From Eonycteris spelaea (taxonomy: Eukaryota > Chordata > Mammalia > Chiroptera > Pteropodidae): a stretch of 64,000 nucleotides of DNA. Positions 10,810 to 22,664 of the stretch are shown here, piece after piece. Below the pieces are notes generated by a model. That model searched no databases. It was not told the DNA's origin and saw only the letters and a list, made by a program, of their open reading frames with translations. Numbering within the stretch: position 1 is the first letter of the stretch; every line of letters begins with the position of its first letter. The position numbers and the translations under genes were made by a program. Location of the stretch: assembly GCA_003508835.1 (NCBI GenBank), contig PUFA01000081.1, positions 5,456,001-5,520,000 of the forward strand, read 5' to 3'.

Positions 10810-13195
10810 AAAGTTAAAACCAGTTAAAAGTAGACTTTCTACTTTTATAAAAAATAAAGTATATTTTATAGAGTGTATATAGAGGAATTAAGACAATCAA
10901 AAAATAAAGCAAAGAATTAATGAGCACGGGATTCAGGCTCGGGGGGTTTCGGGTGGGAAATAGCAAGAAGGTATAGTGGGATGGCAAGTCATGTGGTTAA
11001 TGCAGGTTAAAGTACTTAGCTTTCACTAGAGGTGGAGGGTTTGTGGTGCCCAGCACATTACAAAATAAATCACTAAATCACTACATCAATCATTAAATCA
11101 CTAAATAAATAAATAGGACATTCATAGGCTAATGATAAGAATATCTTATGAATCAATGATTAAGATTAGATCAATTCAGGTCACCTGAGGACCAATTTAA
11201 AGGCAGAAAATTCCCTGATATATACAGGTGGTTCACACAGAATGCTCTAAAAGGCTGCCTTGCTATAGGAAGAGACCTTTTATACGTTTTAAAGTGGTCC
11301 TCTGCCTATGATGTCATTGTAAAAAAGAACATCTGCTTCTAAAATAAAATAAATGAAATACTTGAAACACTGCTGTGAGAAGTCACTGAATGTTTTAAAA
11401 AGAAAGCTGCAATAGCATAAGATCTGTGACATGAAAAATATCATACTATATAAAGGAGGCTGCTCTCAGTGATGTTCACATTTCAAAGAGGCCAATACTA
11501 GACTCCAAAAAATGACTCGCAAATGGTATAAATCCAAAAACCAATGACAAGAAGGTAAGAGGAAGAAGCTACTTTAAGGTAGTTCTACCTCAATCACAGC
11601 ATGGTTTAAATAGTAGATTTACACATGTAATCAAATCCACAGTAATACAGTTCTTTACAGTAGTGATATATAAAGAACTCAGAAGCCAGCTAGCCTGCCT
11701 GCCTCCCATTTTGCCTCCTTTCTTTCTTTTCACAAGTCATTAGGGTCAAAGCCTGTGCAAGGAAGGTAGGCACAGTGAGAAAGACAGTGTGTTAAAAAGA
11801 TTGAGAAATTGGTTTCATGAAGGAAAACCAAACAAATAAAATACAGACGATAATGGCAGCCAGGTTTCTCACTGTTGGGGAAGAGTTGCAAATACAGAAA
11901 GGCAAAAAATTAGAATGAACACTCTAGCATTAGATTGCAATTGGAGTATAATAACCCATGGCTTTTGATAGATTCATAGACAGATAAATAAACATAGATA
12001 AAAATGTGGGTATTTACACATACACATATATTTCTCAGCTCTATCCACAATGAGAGTCTCAATGCTTCAATTTGTGAAACTTTCTCCAAAGTAACTGTCC
12101 TATACTCTTTAAAAAGTTTCAAGGAAAGACAGAAACTATTCCAGACTGAAGGAGACTAAAATAACAAAACTATATACAACACATGATCCTGTACTGTTGA
12201 TAAAGGGTATTATTTAGGTACTTGGCAATACTTGTATGAAAACTTTGGATTCGATGTTAGTAATGTAGCAATGTCAGTTTCTTGATTTGATGATTATTCA
12301 ATGATTATTCTATAAACAAGAAGAAAATCCTTGTTTGTAGGAAACTTGTGTTGAAGTATTTAGACAAACTGAACATTACATGTACAGCTTATTCTAAATG
12401 GTTTGAAAGAAAAATTTTGTAGTTTTCTTTTCATTTTTCTCTTAGATGAAGTTATTTCGAAATAATAAAAATATTCACAAATTCTATCATTCTTGTATAA
12501 ACAAATCACATGGAACTTGAAAGGAAACAATGGTAAAGCAGCAAAATTGTGATGTTTCCTTATTTAAGAACAGGATGCTTATAATGCAGATATGCAGGGG
12601 GAAGGAGGTTATTATGGAAGCTTCTTCACAAAATAGCAACAGGAAATTGAATGAAGCTTAGGTATAAGGAGGAAATTTTCATTGGGAGCCTGGTTTCTCC
12701 CATCTTATATTAAGATGATGGAAGAAAATGGTCATTAAAATGCCTTATAAATCAATGAAGATGTCAATAGCAACCTATGGAAAATGCCAGAACTGAGAAC
12801 TGGATGTGGCTTGTTAAGGGGTCTTGTAACCATAGCGATCTTAGGCTAATACTCAGACAATAAAGGAATTTATCAGTTAATTGGGAAGAGTTTATCAGGA
12901 AACTTGGACCACAGTGGCAAAAGAGACCATCAACTCATAGTTTTACATTGAACTAATTGTTCTCTCTTCACAGAGTTTACCTCAAGAGAATACGTTGATA
13001 ATACTAAGACCTGTTTTTTCATTCTGTAAATCAGGGACAGATCACTGCCATAAGATTGAAAAAGGAGAAAGATGAGACAATGTGCCCACCCTTTCCCTAT
13101 GAACAATCAGAAAACTTTAGAAATGCTTATCTCCTTATAAATAAGACTGAAAGCAAACATAATTCACAATTATCAAAGTCTACTGTAAACTAGAT
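10810..13195. other. No gene seen; anonymous sequence
   Basis: About 2.4 kb without a nameable repeat apart from AAAT-rich simple sequence at 11060-11115. The minus-strand 70-codon frame at 11910-12122 has no domain. Confidence 0.5.
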
Positions 13196-13199
13196 TATT

Positions 13200-13378
13200 C
13201 TATATACCATGTTATTTAGTACTTTCAACAGTGATGAAAAATAGGTATTATCTTTCTCCTTTTTAAAATGAAGGACTGGATACTCAGGGAGTTTAAGTGA
13301 CCAACCTAGAGTCACACAGAGTTGAAATGCAAATAGAGATTTATAATGAGTCTTATCTTGAATCTCACTCATTTTCAC
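13200..13378 (-). repeat. MIR SINE relic
   Basis: Antisense MIR: the 'ttaaaatgaaggactggatactcagggagtttaagtgac' block followed by 'gagtcacacagagtt'. A second weaker antisense MIR-like stretch is at 13565-13740 ('ttatagatgtggacacttaag...atgacacagtaatag'). Confidence 0.6.
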
Positions 13379-13744
13379 AGTAACCCTTGCAACCTACATA
13401 TCATCATTCCTATAAAAGAAAATTAGTTTAAATTCATGCATAGTTTAAAGTTCTGTGTTCTTTTCACCTTTTTAAAACTTTTTCCTTCAGTAATATCTGA
13501 GGCTTCTAAATATCACTTCCATCACATAATGAATAATAATAATAGTTACAACATGAATATTTGAAAAGCAATTTACAGTTTACAAATGCTTTTATGCACA
13601 CTTAATTTTCATCTTTTCAACAGCTAAAGTGAAAGATATTTTTTCTCCTAGTTTTATAGATGTGGACACTTAAGTTCAAAATAGTTAAAGGAGACACTCC
13701 AATGACACAGTAATAGTCATAACTGGATTCTGGACCAAAAGTAG

Positions 13745-14740
13745 TCAATAATGTTATATAGAAAAAAGTAGCAGTTTAATGTATTATTGAAGTAAGTCTT
13801 ATACTACAGGTCCATTGAAGTAGGGAAGAGACCAGAAGGGAAACAATCTGCAGTGATGCTGAGAAGACAGTAATGAATAATGATTGATAGTGTTTTTGGA
13901 TTTAAATGTTTAGTTGGTCTTCAGTTGGGAGAGAAATAATGTATTAGAGAGGAAAGAATATCCAAAAGACCAGCTTCCAATGACTACACCTAGTAGTACC
14001 GTCCTGGGCTCTCCAATGGCTATGGGCTTCTAGGATTCATTCAGACCCTTAATTCCATCTCTGGAGCCTGCCAAGTGATGAGTCTGTTTGCAAAGGATTG
14101 TAAATTAAAGAAAACCTGTTCTGAATTTTCTCCCATGGACTCCTCCTCCCTCCCCATGATCTGCTGGAGTACACTGGAAAACACTCTGCACTGTTGGCTT
14201 TCTGCTTGGACAAGAGCAGCAGCATGTGCTGACATGCCAGGCAAATGCTCCATGGCTGGCACATGAGGCTCAGGACCACTGGCTAAAATGGCTTCCAGGC
14301 TATTGAGAAGATAGCAAGACAGTTCCCTTGAGGCTAAAAAGCTAAAAAATGAGTCTGTAAAGTCTTAGTTAAACTAAATCTAATAATTTGTACCCCAATC
14401 TTTCTAAACAAAAAATAATGAATTGTACTTTGCTACATCAGTCTTCTGAATTTTAGAACACTCTGCGCTCTGCTGAGTTTTTGTACTCTGATAAGCTTAT
14501 TTGGCTTCTGATTGCTAGTGATTTCATGGGCTATATAAGAGCTCTGAAAGCTGAGGCATTATCTTCCCTTTTTTCATCATGTGCCTAGATTAGTGTCTGC
14601 ACATAGTGGCTACTTAATAAACATCAGATAGGTGAATAAATATAATATGATCCCTTATTACACCATAGGATGATGTCATTCTGAATTATCAATAAATACT
14701 TAGCCTATCTCAGACTATATACCTTAACTTCAAAAGAGAA
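13745..14740. other. No gene seen; small L2-type tail
   Basis: Mostly anonymous. Positions 14575-14640 resemble an L2 or MIR tail in sense ('cacatagtggctacttaataaaca'). The stretch 14041-14279 is open in several frames on both strands and less AT-rich than its surroundings, but no domain is visible. Confidence 0.5.
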
Positions 14741-14745
14741 TGGGT

Positions 14746-15670
14746 AAGATTTCATTTTTTATGGCTGATTAATATTCCATTGTATATATAAACCATATCT
14801 TCTTTATCTATGCATACATCGATGGACACAGGTTGCTCCATATCTTGGCTGTTGTAAAAAATATTACGATAAACATATGGGTGTCTATACCTCTTCAAAT
14901 TAGTGTATTCATTTTCTCTGATAAATACCCAGAGTAAAATTGCTGTATTTTATGGTGGTTCTATTTTTAATCTTTTGAAGAACTTTTATAGTGTTTTCCA
15001 TAGTGGCTATACCATTTTACAATCCCACAAACATTATACGAGGGTCCCTTTTCTCCATATCCTCACAAACACTTGTTATTTTTGTCTTTTTGATAATAAC
15101 CATTCTGAAAGGTAAGAAGTGATATCTCATTGTGGTTTTGATTTTCATTTCCCTTATGATTAGTGAGGTTCAGCATCTTTTCATGTGCCTTTGGCCATCT
15201 GTATATCTTCTTTGGAAAAATGTCTATTAGGTCCTCTGTCCATTCTTTAATGGATAGGCCTAGAGGCTATTATGCTAAGTGCAATAAGTCAGACAGAGAA
15301 AGACAAATATTGCATGATTTCACTTATATGTGAAATCTAAAAAACAAAGCAAATAAATAAACAAAGAAGCCAGAAACAGACTCATAGATACAGAAAACAA
15401 AGTGGTGGTTACCAGAGAAGGGAAGAGTCAAGAACAGGCCAAATAGGTGTAGGAGATTAAGAGGTACAAATTTCTAGTTATAAAATAAATATCATAAGGA
15501 TGTAGTATACTGCATAGAATATATAGTAAATAATATTATAATAACTTTGCATGGCGAGGGATGGTACTAAATTTATCACAGGAATCATTTTGTAATGTAT
15601 ATAAATATCATATTGCTATGATACACACCTGAAACTAATAGTATATTGTATGTTAATTATATGTCAATTT
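14746..15670 (+). mobile_element. 5'-inverted L1 insertion (twin priming)
   Basis: Positions 15258-15670 are the L1 3' UTR in sense orientation ('ctattatgctaagtgcaata' through 'cctgaaactaatagtatattg' and an A-rich end). Positions 14746-15255 are the segment immediately upstream in L1 order, but inverted. Read on the minus strand it goes from 'tagacatttttccaaagaag' to 'aatattaatcagccataaaa', which should directly precede the sense part. This is the hallmark of twin-primed L1 integration. The junction at 15250-15257 (tggatagg) fits either arm, that is, microhomology. Imperfect flanks at about 14732-14743 and 15671-15684 may be a decayed target duplication. No coding capacity. Confidence 0.85.
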
Positions 15671-15689
15671 AAAAAGAATGAGGGAGGAC

Positions 15690-16500
15690 AAATAAGAATT
15701 GGTACCAGTGCTAAGATTTTTTTCAGCTCATCACCTTCTCCTTATGACTTTAGAGAATGCATCATCTCTGCCTATGTATTCTGGTTGGAATCAAAGTGAC
15801 TATCAAGCATCGAAATTATTTTTCTAAATTTAGGAAATCCAAAAATCACAGAAGATAGGAGTTGGAACATGAGAGGAGATGGGTCAGCCATGATAAAGAC
15901 ACAAGAATGAGAGTAGCCAGTTAGATGTGCTTGAAGAAACCTTTGAATATTAAAGGAGCAACTCAAATACCCAGCCACAGCAGTTATTTTTGAGGTGATG
16001 GCAACTGGCAGCAGGAGATTCAGAAATCTTGTGATGACACAGCCATGAGTGTCCAGTGGAGAAGATGCCAGTAACAGAGTTTTAAGTAATTAATGAAGAT
16101 TGCTCATTGAGAAGGTCAAATATATACCCATTTTTCTAGCGTATCTTGGTTCTGGCCTGTTTTGGAAATCTTCCCTTCTGATTGATTCTAGGTACTGGCC
16201 AATAATTCAATAATCTCCTAATAGATCCAGTTTCAGTGTCATTCAGTAAAACCTGGTTTCATTTATTTGCAAACAAGAGCTTACTTTGATAGGAAAAATA
16301 TTGCCAACAGGCAATTAAATTTGCCTGATCTCCTTTAGAGTAATATATGCTTTAGAGAGGACGTAAAGGAAAACTATCACGCTTGGCGCTTGGAAAAGCT
16401 TACCCTGCAGCTCGGGGCATGAGAAGGAATCGGACACGGGGTGCTGTAATTTTTTCACTTGTGCATGAACCCTTAAGACTTTGACACATTGACCAGATAC
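15690..16500. other. No gene seen; anonymous sequence
   Basis: No nameable repeat. It contains the CpG-dense stretch at 16370-16442, described separately. Confidence 0.5.
16404..16443 (-). other. Candidate 40-bp exon-like segment (speculative)
   Basis: On the minus strand a GC-rich 40-bp segment with three CpGs is preceded by a TTACAG acceptor-type end and followed by a strong donor-type GTAAGC (16403-16398). It stays open in one frame (HPVSDSFSCPELQG). The acceptor lacks a good polypyrimidine tract, and no partner exon is recognised. A chance CpG-rich patch is at least as likely. Confidence 0.18.
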
Positions 16501-16502
16501 AT

Positions 16503-16612
16503 CATTCATTTATTCTTTCCTCAACATCTATTAATTGAGTACTTATTGTGTACTAGGAGATATGCTAAATGCTAAGGATGCGATAAGAAGGTAGACGAGG
16601 CCCCAGGCTTCA
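16503..16612 (-). repeat. L2 LINE relic
   Basis: Antisense L2 3' end: 'ttcatttattctttcctcaacatctattaattgagtacttattgtgtactaggagatatgctaaatgctaaggatgcgataag'. Confidence 0.65.
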
Positions 16613-16614
16613 CC

Positions 16615-16862
16615 AGTTAGAAATGTGGGTCCTGAGACCCAGCTGCCTGTGTTGGAACACTGGTGTTATCACATCCAGTGGTGAGATGCCAGGCAATTGA
16701 CTTAACCTGCTGTGCCCATTTCATCTGTACAATAGTATTAATAGCATCCGCCACATAACAATTGTATTAATTCATCTAACCAATGCACATAAAGCCTTTA
16801 GAACCATGTCTCATCTGAAAGAAACATTTAGTAAATGTTAATAGTGGTTGCTATTTTTAGTT
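16615..16862 (+). repeat. MIR SINE relic
   Basis: Sense MIR close to full length: 'gacccagctgcctgtgttgg', 'aattgacttaacctgctgtgcccatttcatctgtacaatagtattaatagc', ending 'acatttagtaaatgttaatagtgg'. Confidence 0.7.
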
Positions 16863-16942
16863 TTATTAGCAGGATGTTTGATAAATGTCAGACACAGATA
16901 AGGCAACAGGGAAACATTATACATTTGAAATATATCATAAGC

Positions 16943-17046
16943 AAGGATATGCAGAAAATGCTGAAAAGATATACATTGAAAAGAAAAACCTAGAAAACAC
17001 TGAAAAGGATATGCAGAAAACTTTGAAAAGAAAAATCTAGAAAACT
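16943..17046. repeat. Two-copy local tandem repeat
   Basis: A purine-rich unit starting AAGGATATGCAGAAAA occurs at 16943 and again at 17005. Both copies end in a near-identical 'ttgaaaagaaaaa.ctagaaaac' block (16977-16998 and 17023-17045). The second copy lacks about 16 bases of the middle. It produces a repetitive Phe/Ser/Gln-rich minus-strand frame of no coding significance. Confidence 0.8.
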
Positions 17047-17084
17047 CACCCCAAAGCAAGCAACATCTAGGCTAAGATCTAAAG

Positions 17085-17790
17085 GGTAAATGGGAACAAG
17101 CTATTGTAGTGGAGATGGTCAAGAGGGGAGGGAACAGAATGTTCCCTACATGCAGAACAGTTACAATAAAGGCCATGTGGTGACAGGGGTGTAGGAGTAG
17201 AGAGAGGGAACAGTGAGTGATGGAGCTAACAGGTAAGCAGGAGCCAAAGCATGAAGAGTTGTGTCAAAGACCATGCCTAAGAGCCATAAACATCCACTCA
17301 AGAATTTTAAGCAAAGGAAAGTTATGAGCAGATTTGCACTTCAGTAAGAACACAGTGGCCATAGTCTGGGGAATAGTTGGGAGGCCCATGTAGAGAGCAA
17401 TTAGACTAGTGTTTCAATAATGGAGATGGCATGTTGATGTGGGGGTGATATTGGAGATTCTGATGGTGAGAAGTGATAGTTGCTTAAGACACATATAGAA
17501 AACAGAGTGAGGAGTCAGTAATCTATTCAAAGTGAGAAGAGAATAAGAAAGGAAGAAATTGCAAGTGAAACCCCTGATTCCCTCACACAAAGTGGTTCCA
17601 CTTACTGGAATATAAAAGCAGAGGGAAGGAATAGATTCTAGGGCACAAAAAAATGGAAAGTAAGTTTATTTGGGTGAAAACTGACTTTCAGTTACCTTGG
17701 GGACATCTAGGTAGATATATCTAGTAGGCTTTTGTGAGTCTCATGATGAGGAGAGAAGTCTGAGCTGATGCATTAGAAACAAATGCCAAT
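17085..17790 (-). repeat. L2 LINE relic
   Basis: A long antisense L2 stretch. Recognisable blocks are 'ggccatgtggtgacagg', 'gagccaaagcatgaagag', 'caagaattttaagcaaaggaaagttatgagcagatttgcactt', 'gaatagttgggaggcccatg' and 'ttggggacatctaggtag'. This is decayed reverse-transcriptase-region sequence with no open frame. Confidence 0.7.
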
Positions 17791-18022
17791 AGCTAGCAGA
17801 GAGAATAGAAGGCTATTCAAAAATAACATGTTGATTGGGAAGACAGCTTCCAACAGAACTCAAAAGGGAAACCAACACTGAAGTGTCAGTCAGAGTCTAT
17901 GAAAAACAGTGGGAAGGAGGAGGGAAAGGAGTTGTAGGAAGTCAAGGATTAACAGTAACATTTTGTCCAAAAAGGAGGAATTTTAGAATTCTACAGAAAG
18001 TTCATGCAAGATCAGGAATGGA

Positions 18023-18521
18023 AGATGTGTTACATATATACAATGAAATATTACTTGGCCATAAAAAAAGAATAAAATCATATCATTTGTGACAACATGG
18101 ATGGCCCTAGAGGATATTATGATAGGTGAAATAAGTAACACGGAGAAAGACAAATGTCAAGGGATTTCACTTACATGTAGAATCTAAAAAACAAAATAAA
18201 TGAATACAGAAAACAGAAATAAACCTATAGATACAGGGAACAGACTGATAGTTGTCAGATGGGAGGATAATTGAGGGGCTTGGTGAAAAAGTTAAAAGGA
18301 TTAAGAAATACAAATTAGTAGTTATGAAATCATCACAGGAATGTAAAGTAAAGAAGAGAAAATATAGTCAATAATATTGTAATAACTATGTACGGTGTCA
18401 GGTGGGTAATAGACTTATCGAGGAGTCACCTTATAAATTATAAAAGTGGCTAAACAATATGTTGTACAGCTGAAACTAATATAATATTGACTGTCAACTA
18501 TAAAAATATTTTTTAAAAATT
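18023..18521 (+). mobile_element. 5'-truncated L1 insertion with target duplication
   Basis: About 0.5 kb of the L1 3' end: 'tacaatgaaatattacttggccataaa', 'acaacatggatggccctagagg', 'ggatttcacttacatgtagaatc', 'gttgtacagctgaaactaatat', ending in an A/T-rich tail. It is flanked by AGGAATGGA at 18014-18022 and 18522-18530, a 9-bp target-site duplication. 5' truncation is the usual fate of L1 copies. Moderately diverged from the other L1 3' ends in this window. Confidence 0.88.
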
Positions 18522-18864
18522 AGGAATGGATATTGTCAATTAATAACACGGTAGCCAGTTAGAAGCCCAGTTTCTATGGTGTGTAGGAATCAAAAACCAG
18601 ATTAGTAATGGGTTCAGGAAAAGTAATTACAAGATGAGGAAGTAAGAAAAAGAACACTGCCAAGAATTTCAAGTGTTTTGGCTGTAAAGAGTAGGAATGA
18701 TTCACAGTAGTTGAAGGAGAGACTGGGATGGAGGAAAAAAGAGACTTGATTTGTTTTCACTTTTTTGACATTTTTTTCTTTGACATCAACAAAGAATATA
18801 CCTCTGCCAACCCTAGCCGTTGTTCAAAGACACAGTATAAGCCATGTTCAAACACAGTATGAAG

Positions 18865-18970
18865 ACCACATAGGTTATACGCAAATAATTCATCATTTTA
18901 TGTAAGAGGCCTTTGTATCCACAGATGTGGGTATCCTGGAGGGTTTTGGGCTCTCTGGAGTTGATTTTCC
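18865..18970 (-). mobile_element. Tigger-type DNA transposon relic
   Basis: Resembles the terminal region of a pogo/Tigger family element: 'ataggttatacgcaaataattc', 'attttatgtaagaggcctttgtatccacagatgtgggtatcctggaggg'. The terminal inverted repeat end is not clearly preserved. Confidence 0.55.
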
Positions 18971-19060
18971 TTGCTCTGCATCCTTTATTCCAAAGTGTGC
19001 TGTAAGTCTCAGAGGGAACAACGTACTTGAATTTCATCTTAAAGGGCTTCGGACTGTTTG

Positions 19061-19330
19061 GGTTTAGGATATTAATAGCTTACACACCTACAGCACATCA
19101 ATTTACCAAGTCCTCACTCCTCCTAACAATCCAGAAGACTGGGATAATCTCAAGTTGTCAGACACCAAACGACCAAGTGGAAGGCGAAAGACCCAGCAAA
19201 GCCTCCACAGTATCACACAACTGCCGCAGAACTTTGGTACCACAGGCACCCTTCACCAACAAACTCAACAAAACAACCACTTTACATGTCTCTCTGTCCC
19301 TGACAATACTATTCCAATACTATGAGGACT
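19061..19330 (+). other. Unassigned coding-like stretch
   Basis: From the stop codon near 19060 to a TGA at about 19322 one frame stays open for roughly 87 codons. Its residues include TPPNNPEDWDNLKLSD, then a basic KRPSGRRK patch and a Gln/Asn-rich C-terminal half. An overlapping frame starting at ATG 19027 is also open for 116 codons. The base composition is A/C-rich, unlike the AT-rich surroundings, with a few CpGs. I recognise no family. It could be a fragment of a retrocopied gene, a real exon or a compositional accident. No splice partner is recognised. Confidence 0.22.
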
Positions 19331-19689
19331 GTACAGCGTCAAGTTCCTTAACACTTAACCTCGTAAACAGAAAATAACTGAATATTGGCAGTGAGTGTTT
19401 GCTGCATCGTTCACTCTGGAGTAGGTGGGACAGATGAATGACAGAATATAGTTCAGTGTAAGGAAAAATGTAATACATCTGCTCATAAATCTTGATGATA
19501 CAAGTAACGGTAGGGGAAAATAGCACTAATCCATTTTCATTGAATATCATGTGTTGCTCTTTTACAAAAGAAAAAGTCAAAACACTTATTTCAGTAAGAC
19601 AAGATAACTTTTTAACAGTTGTCAGAAGTGAAGAAATGTTTGAGGTCTAATAATTATTTTCTGTGTCCAAAACAAAACATTTGTGATGT

Positions 19690-19890
19690 GTCTGTTTTAA
19701 ACCAGACACTATGCTAAATGATTTAGGAAGATTGTTTTATTTGGTTTACAACCTTTTCTGTGAGTAAGTCCCATTATTACCTCTTTTTACAAAGAACAAA
19801 ACTCGAGCTCTTAGTGCTTCAAGAACTAACTATTTGGGAGACCATAACAACTATGAGAGCCAGGACTTGGGCAAGGTTCTAGTCAACACC
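19690..19890 (-). repeat. MIR SINE relic
   Basis: Antisense MIR-like order: 'ccagacactatgctaaatgatttagg', 'cccattattacctctttttacaaagaacaaaact', 'gagagccaggacttgggcaa'. Confidence 0.55.
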
Positions 19891-19899
19891 CAATTTGAT

Positions 19900-22005
19900 A
19901 ATAGTTTTTTAGCAAGCTGTACAGACTACTTGAGAATATCATGCTGGGTTATAGAAGCTGCATATGAAGAGGGAAGATGTATCAGATAGGCAGTTTGACA
20001 GGTGTTAACTTGCTCCTTCCAAATCCTAAAACAGTTAAATATGGCAAACTACCCAAACATCAGAACCTTGAAATTAGACTTGAGAGTATAGTGGGTGCCA
20101 TATCTACTTCATAGGACAATTTTTAAAAGCTTTTCCATGTTATTATATATAATAATAATATCCCATTATTAAGTCAGTGCTGCTTACATTATTTTTTCTT
20201 TATCTGTTAGGTTTTCCTCTTTCTGGGTGCCTTTTTCCCCAACAATTACACTTCTCTGTCTCCCTAAAGATGAAGAGGAGACAGATAATACATTAGCAAA
20301 AAACAGTGAACACTGGGGCTTTTTCTCCCTCATTTCCTTTAAGTTATTTCTCATTCATTTGATAATTTAAGAGTAAAGGAAGCTTGAATCATATTTCAAA
20401 GTTATATCAAAACTAATCATTTTAAATGGCAAATCAATTTTATGGTTTGGGAATTAATTCCAGATTTTAAAAAGTAAGTGAAACCTAACTAAACACTTTA
20501 AAGTTCATGAGCATAATTATGAATATCAAAATCATATATATGAAAAATTCTAAAAAGTTAATACAAGCACTTTAAAAAAAAATCTATAAATGGTCTAACT
20601 GGCAAACCCAGTCTATTCTTGAAGCAGTCAAGAAGGTAGAAACAAAGACATTTAAGCAATCAAAAGAGAATTCTTGAAGTCACAAACAAACATGTCTACA
20701 CATAACTGAATGAAGGAGGTGCATGTCAGACAGCAGAACTGGTGGGGACCAGGAGGATGCCACAAGCAAAAGGGGCAACAGCTACTCAGCTCCAGTGAAT
20801 TTTTACCATGTGAGATTATAGGATCAAGGACATAGGATTTTCCAAGTTTCAAACAGAAGCAGGACTTATAGATGTTTCAGACATTTTCTCACTTAAAACA
20901 TCATGCGGGCCATAAAAAAAAAAAAAGAGAGAAAACATCTCTAGTATCTCAACTGGACTCAAGATAACCCAGTTGATTACTCTGAACTCCAAAATAGCTT
21001 TTCTGCTCTACTTATACGCTGAAGCCTGGGCGACATGAATAACTTACTGAAAGTCAGACACTTACAAAGAGACAGAACTAGAAACAAAACCCAGATTTCC
21101 TCATACTCTCCATATTTATGCCACAGCCCTCAAAAGAGACAACTGATATCATGTTCTTGGTAGCCGTACCTCCAGTACATAATGGCAAGCCCAGAACTGG
21201 GCCATCATTTGGAAAATGACTAGAAGCCAGGTAGGAAACAGAGCTGGCACTGTGCACTGAAGCTCTCCTCTGTCTGCCAGTCAGTCACGGTTGCATCATA
21301 CCCCCTTTGAAATGGCAGTTTCTACTCAGGAGCAGGCTTTTGGTAACAGTAAAGGGACTTCTACGTAGGCATGGTCAACATTAAGTAAACCAAGAGCCAG
21401 GCTTGGGAGAAGAATCACTGTTCATGTCACTGAAATGCTATGCAAGGGAAGAAACTATCTTAATGTTATCAAGTTACATGGACTACATGTTTCTTCTCAA
21501 AGTGTTTTTCAAACTTATTAAAAATACCAAATTATGACTGTAATCTTATTATAAGTCAGTGAAAATTCATGGCTCTTTTTCACCTTGCATTCAAGGTTTC
21601 TAAGTACCCAGGAAAAATTAAGAACATCTCATATTCTGAAATTCTCCAAAGGAAACTTTTTGGTCCCTCACCTATAGTGAGTCTTATTCTCCTACTACCA
21701 GGCCATGGCCTCATTCCAAGTAAACCTGTGGACTCATGCCCTGGATGTTATTTATATTTTCCTAAGTACATTAAAATAAATTCAAAATTATTTTTAAAAT
21801 AAAATCTGTCCTCATATCTTCTAAAACCATCACACTTTGAGAAATTCTGATTTAAATAAAACTTTTATAAACTCTAATGTTGTCACAGTTTTCCGATTCC
21901 TGATAGTTACTTTCATTATATTAACAAAGTATCAAGAGAAATAGGGAAATATGTTTCCTTCATTGTATTAATGAAAAGATTAAGAGCAATAGCAAAAACA
22001 CATAT
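19900..22005. other. No gene seen; small MIR fragment
   Basis: Mostly anonymous AT-rich sequence. Positions 21040-21130 resemble antisense MIR ('gacagaactagaaacaaaacccagatttcctc'). The stretch 20340-20560 is unique and AT-rich with several ATTA-type homeodomain cores, but no function can be claimed. Confidence 0.5.
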
Positions 22006-22014
22006 TTTAATATG

Positions 22015-22200
22015 TGTCAGACATTCTTACCCTGACACATATAAAATATCCACTACTATCTCCATTGTACAGATAAGGAAACTGAGTCACAAGAAAGTTA
22101 AATAAGTTACCCAAAGTTTTATCAAGCCTGTCAGCAGCAGAGACAGTTCTTGAATTCAGGAAGTCTACCTGAGTCCAAATGCTCATTAGACCATACTGAG
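22015..22200 (-). repeat. MIR SINE relic
   Basis: Antisense MIR with clear blocks: 'ctccattgtacagataaggaaactgagtcacaagaaagttaaataagttacccaaag', then 'gaattcaggaagtctacctgagtccaaatgctcattagaccatactg'. Confidence 0.75.
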
Positions 22201-22664
22201 TCTCTATGAAGCATCAGTAGCCACTCTCCTGGCTTCTTCCTATCTGCCATGGTAAACACACAAAAGGAAGAAGCTGAAATCCTGGAGGTCCACAGAGATT
22301 TGTAATCCATTCTTGAGGCCTCCTCAGGTCACACTTACCATAATGACAGAAGATTCAGAGTCACCTTTAATCAGGGCTCCTGAGAGCTTTGTGTTATTCT
22401 TGAGGCCATTTCAAAGCTCTGGGAATAGTTCTTCCAACTGCCTAGCTCCAAGAATATTCCTTTCCATCTCCAAATGAGAGCTTCCCGAGACATGTGGGGG
22501 GAGATTTAAAAATAAAACAAGCAGTAGTAAGTGTAGAGCATCTTCCTGTTCAGCAGGCTGCCCAAGACCTACCTGTACACTGGCTGCCTATGAGCTTATG
22601 TGGAAAAGGGGGAAAGAGGGAAGGAAAGAGGAACCCAGAAAAGGTTTAAACCAGATTCGAGTCA

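Noticed and set aside
14041..14279. Three overlapping 63-76-codon frames on both strands
   Set aside because: Same DNA open in several frames, as expected of a locally GC-richer stretch; no domain.
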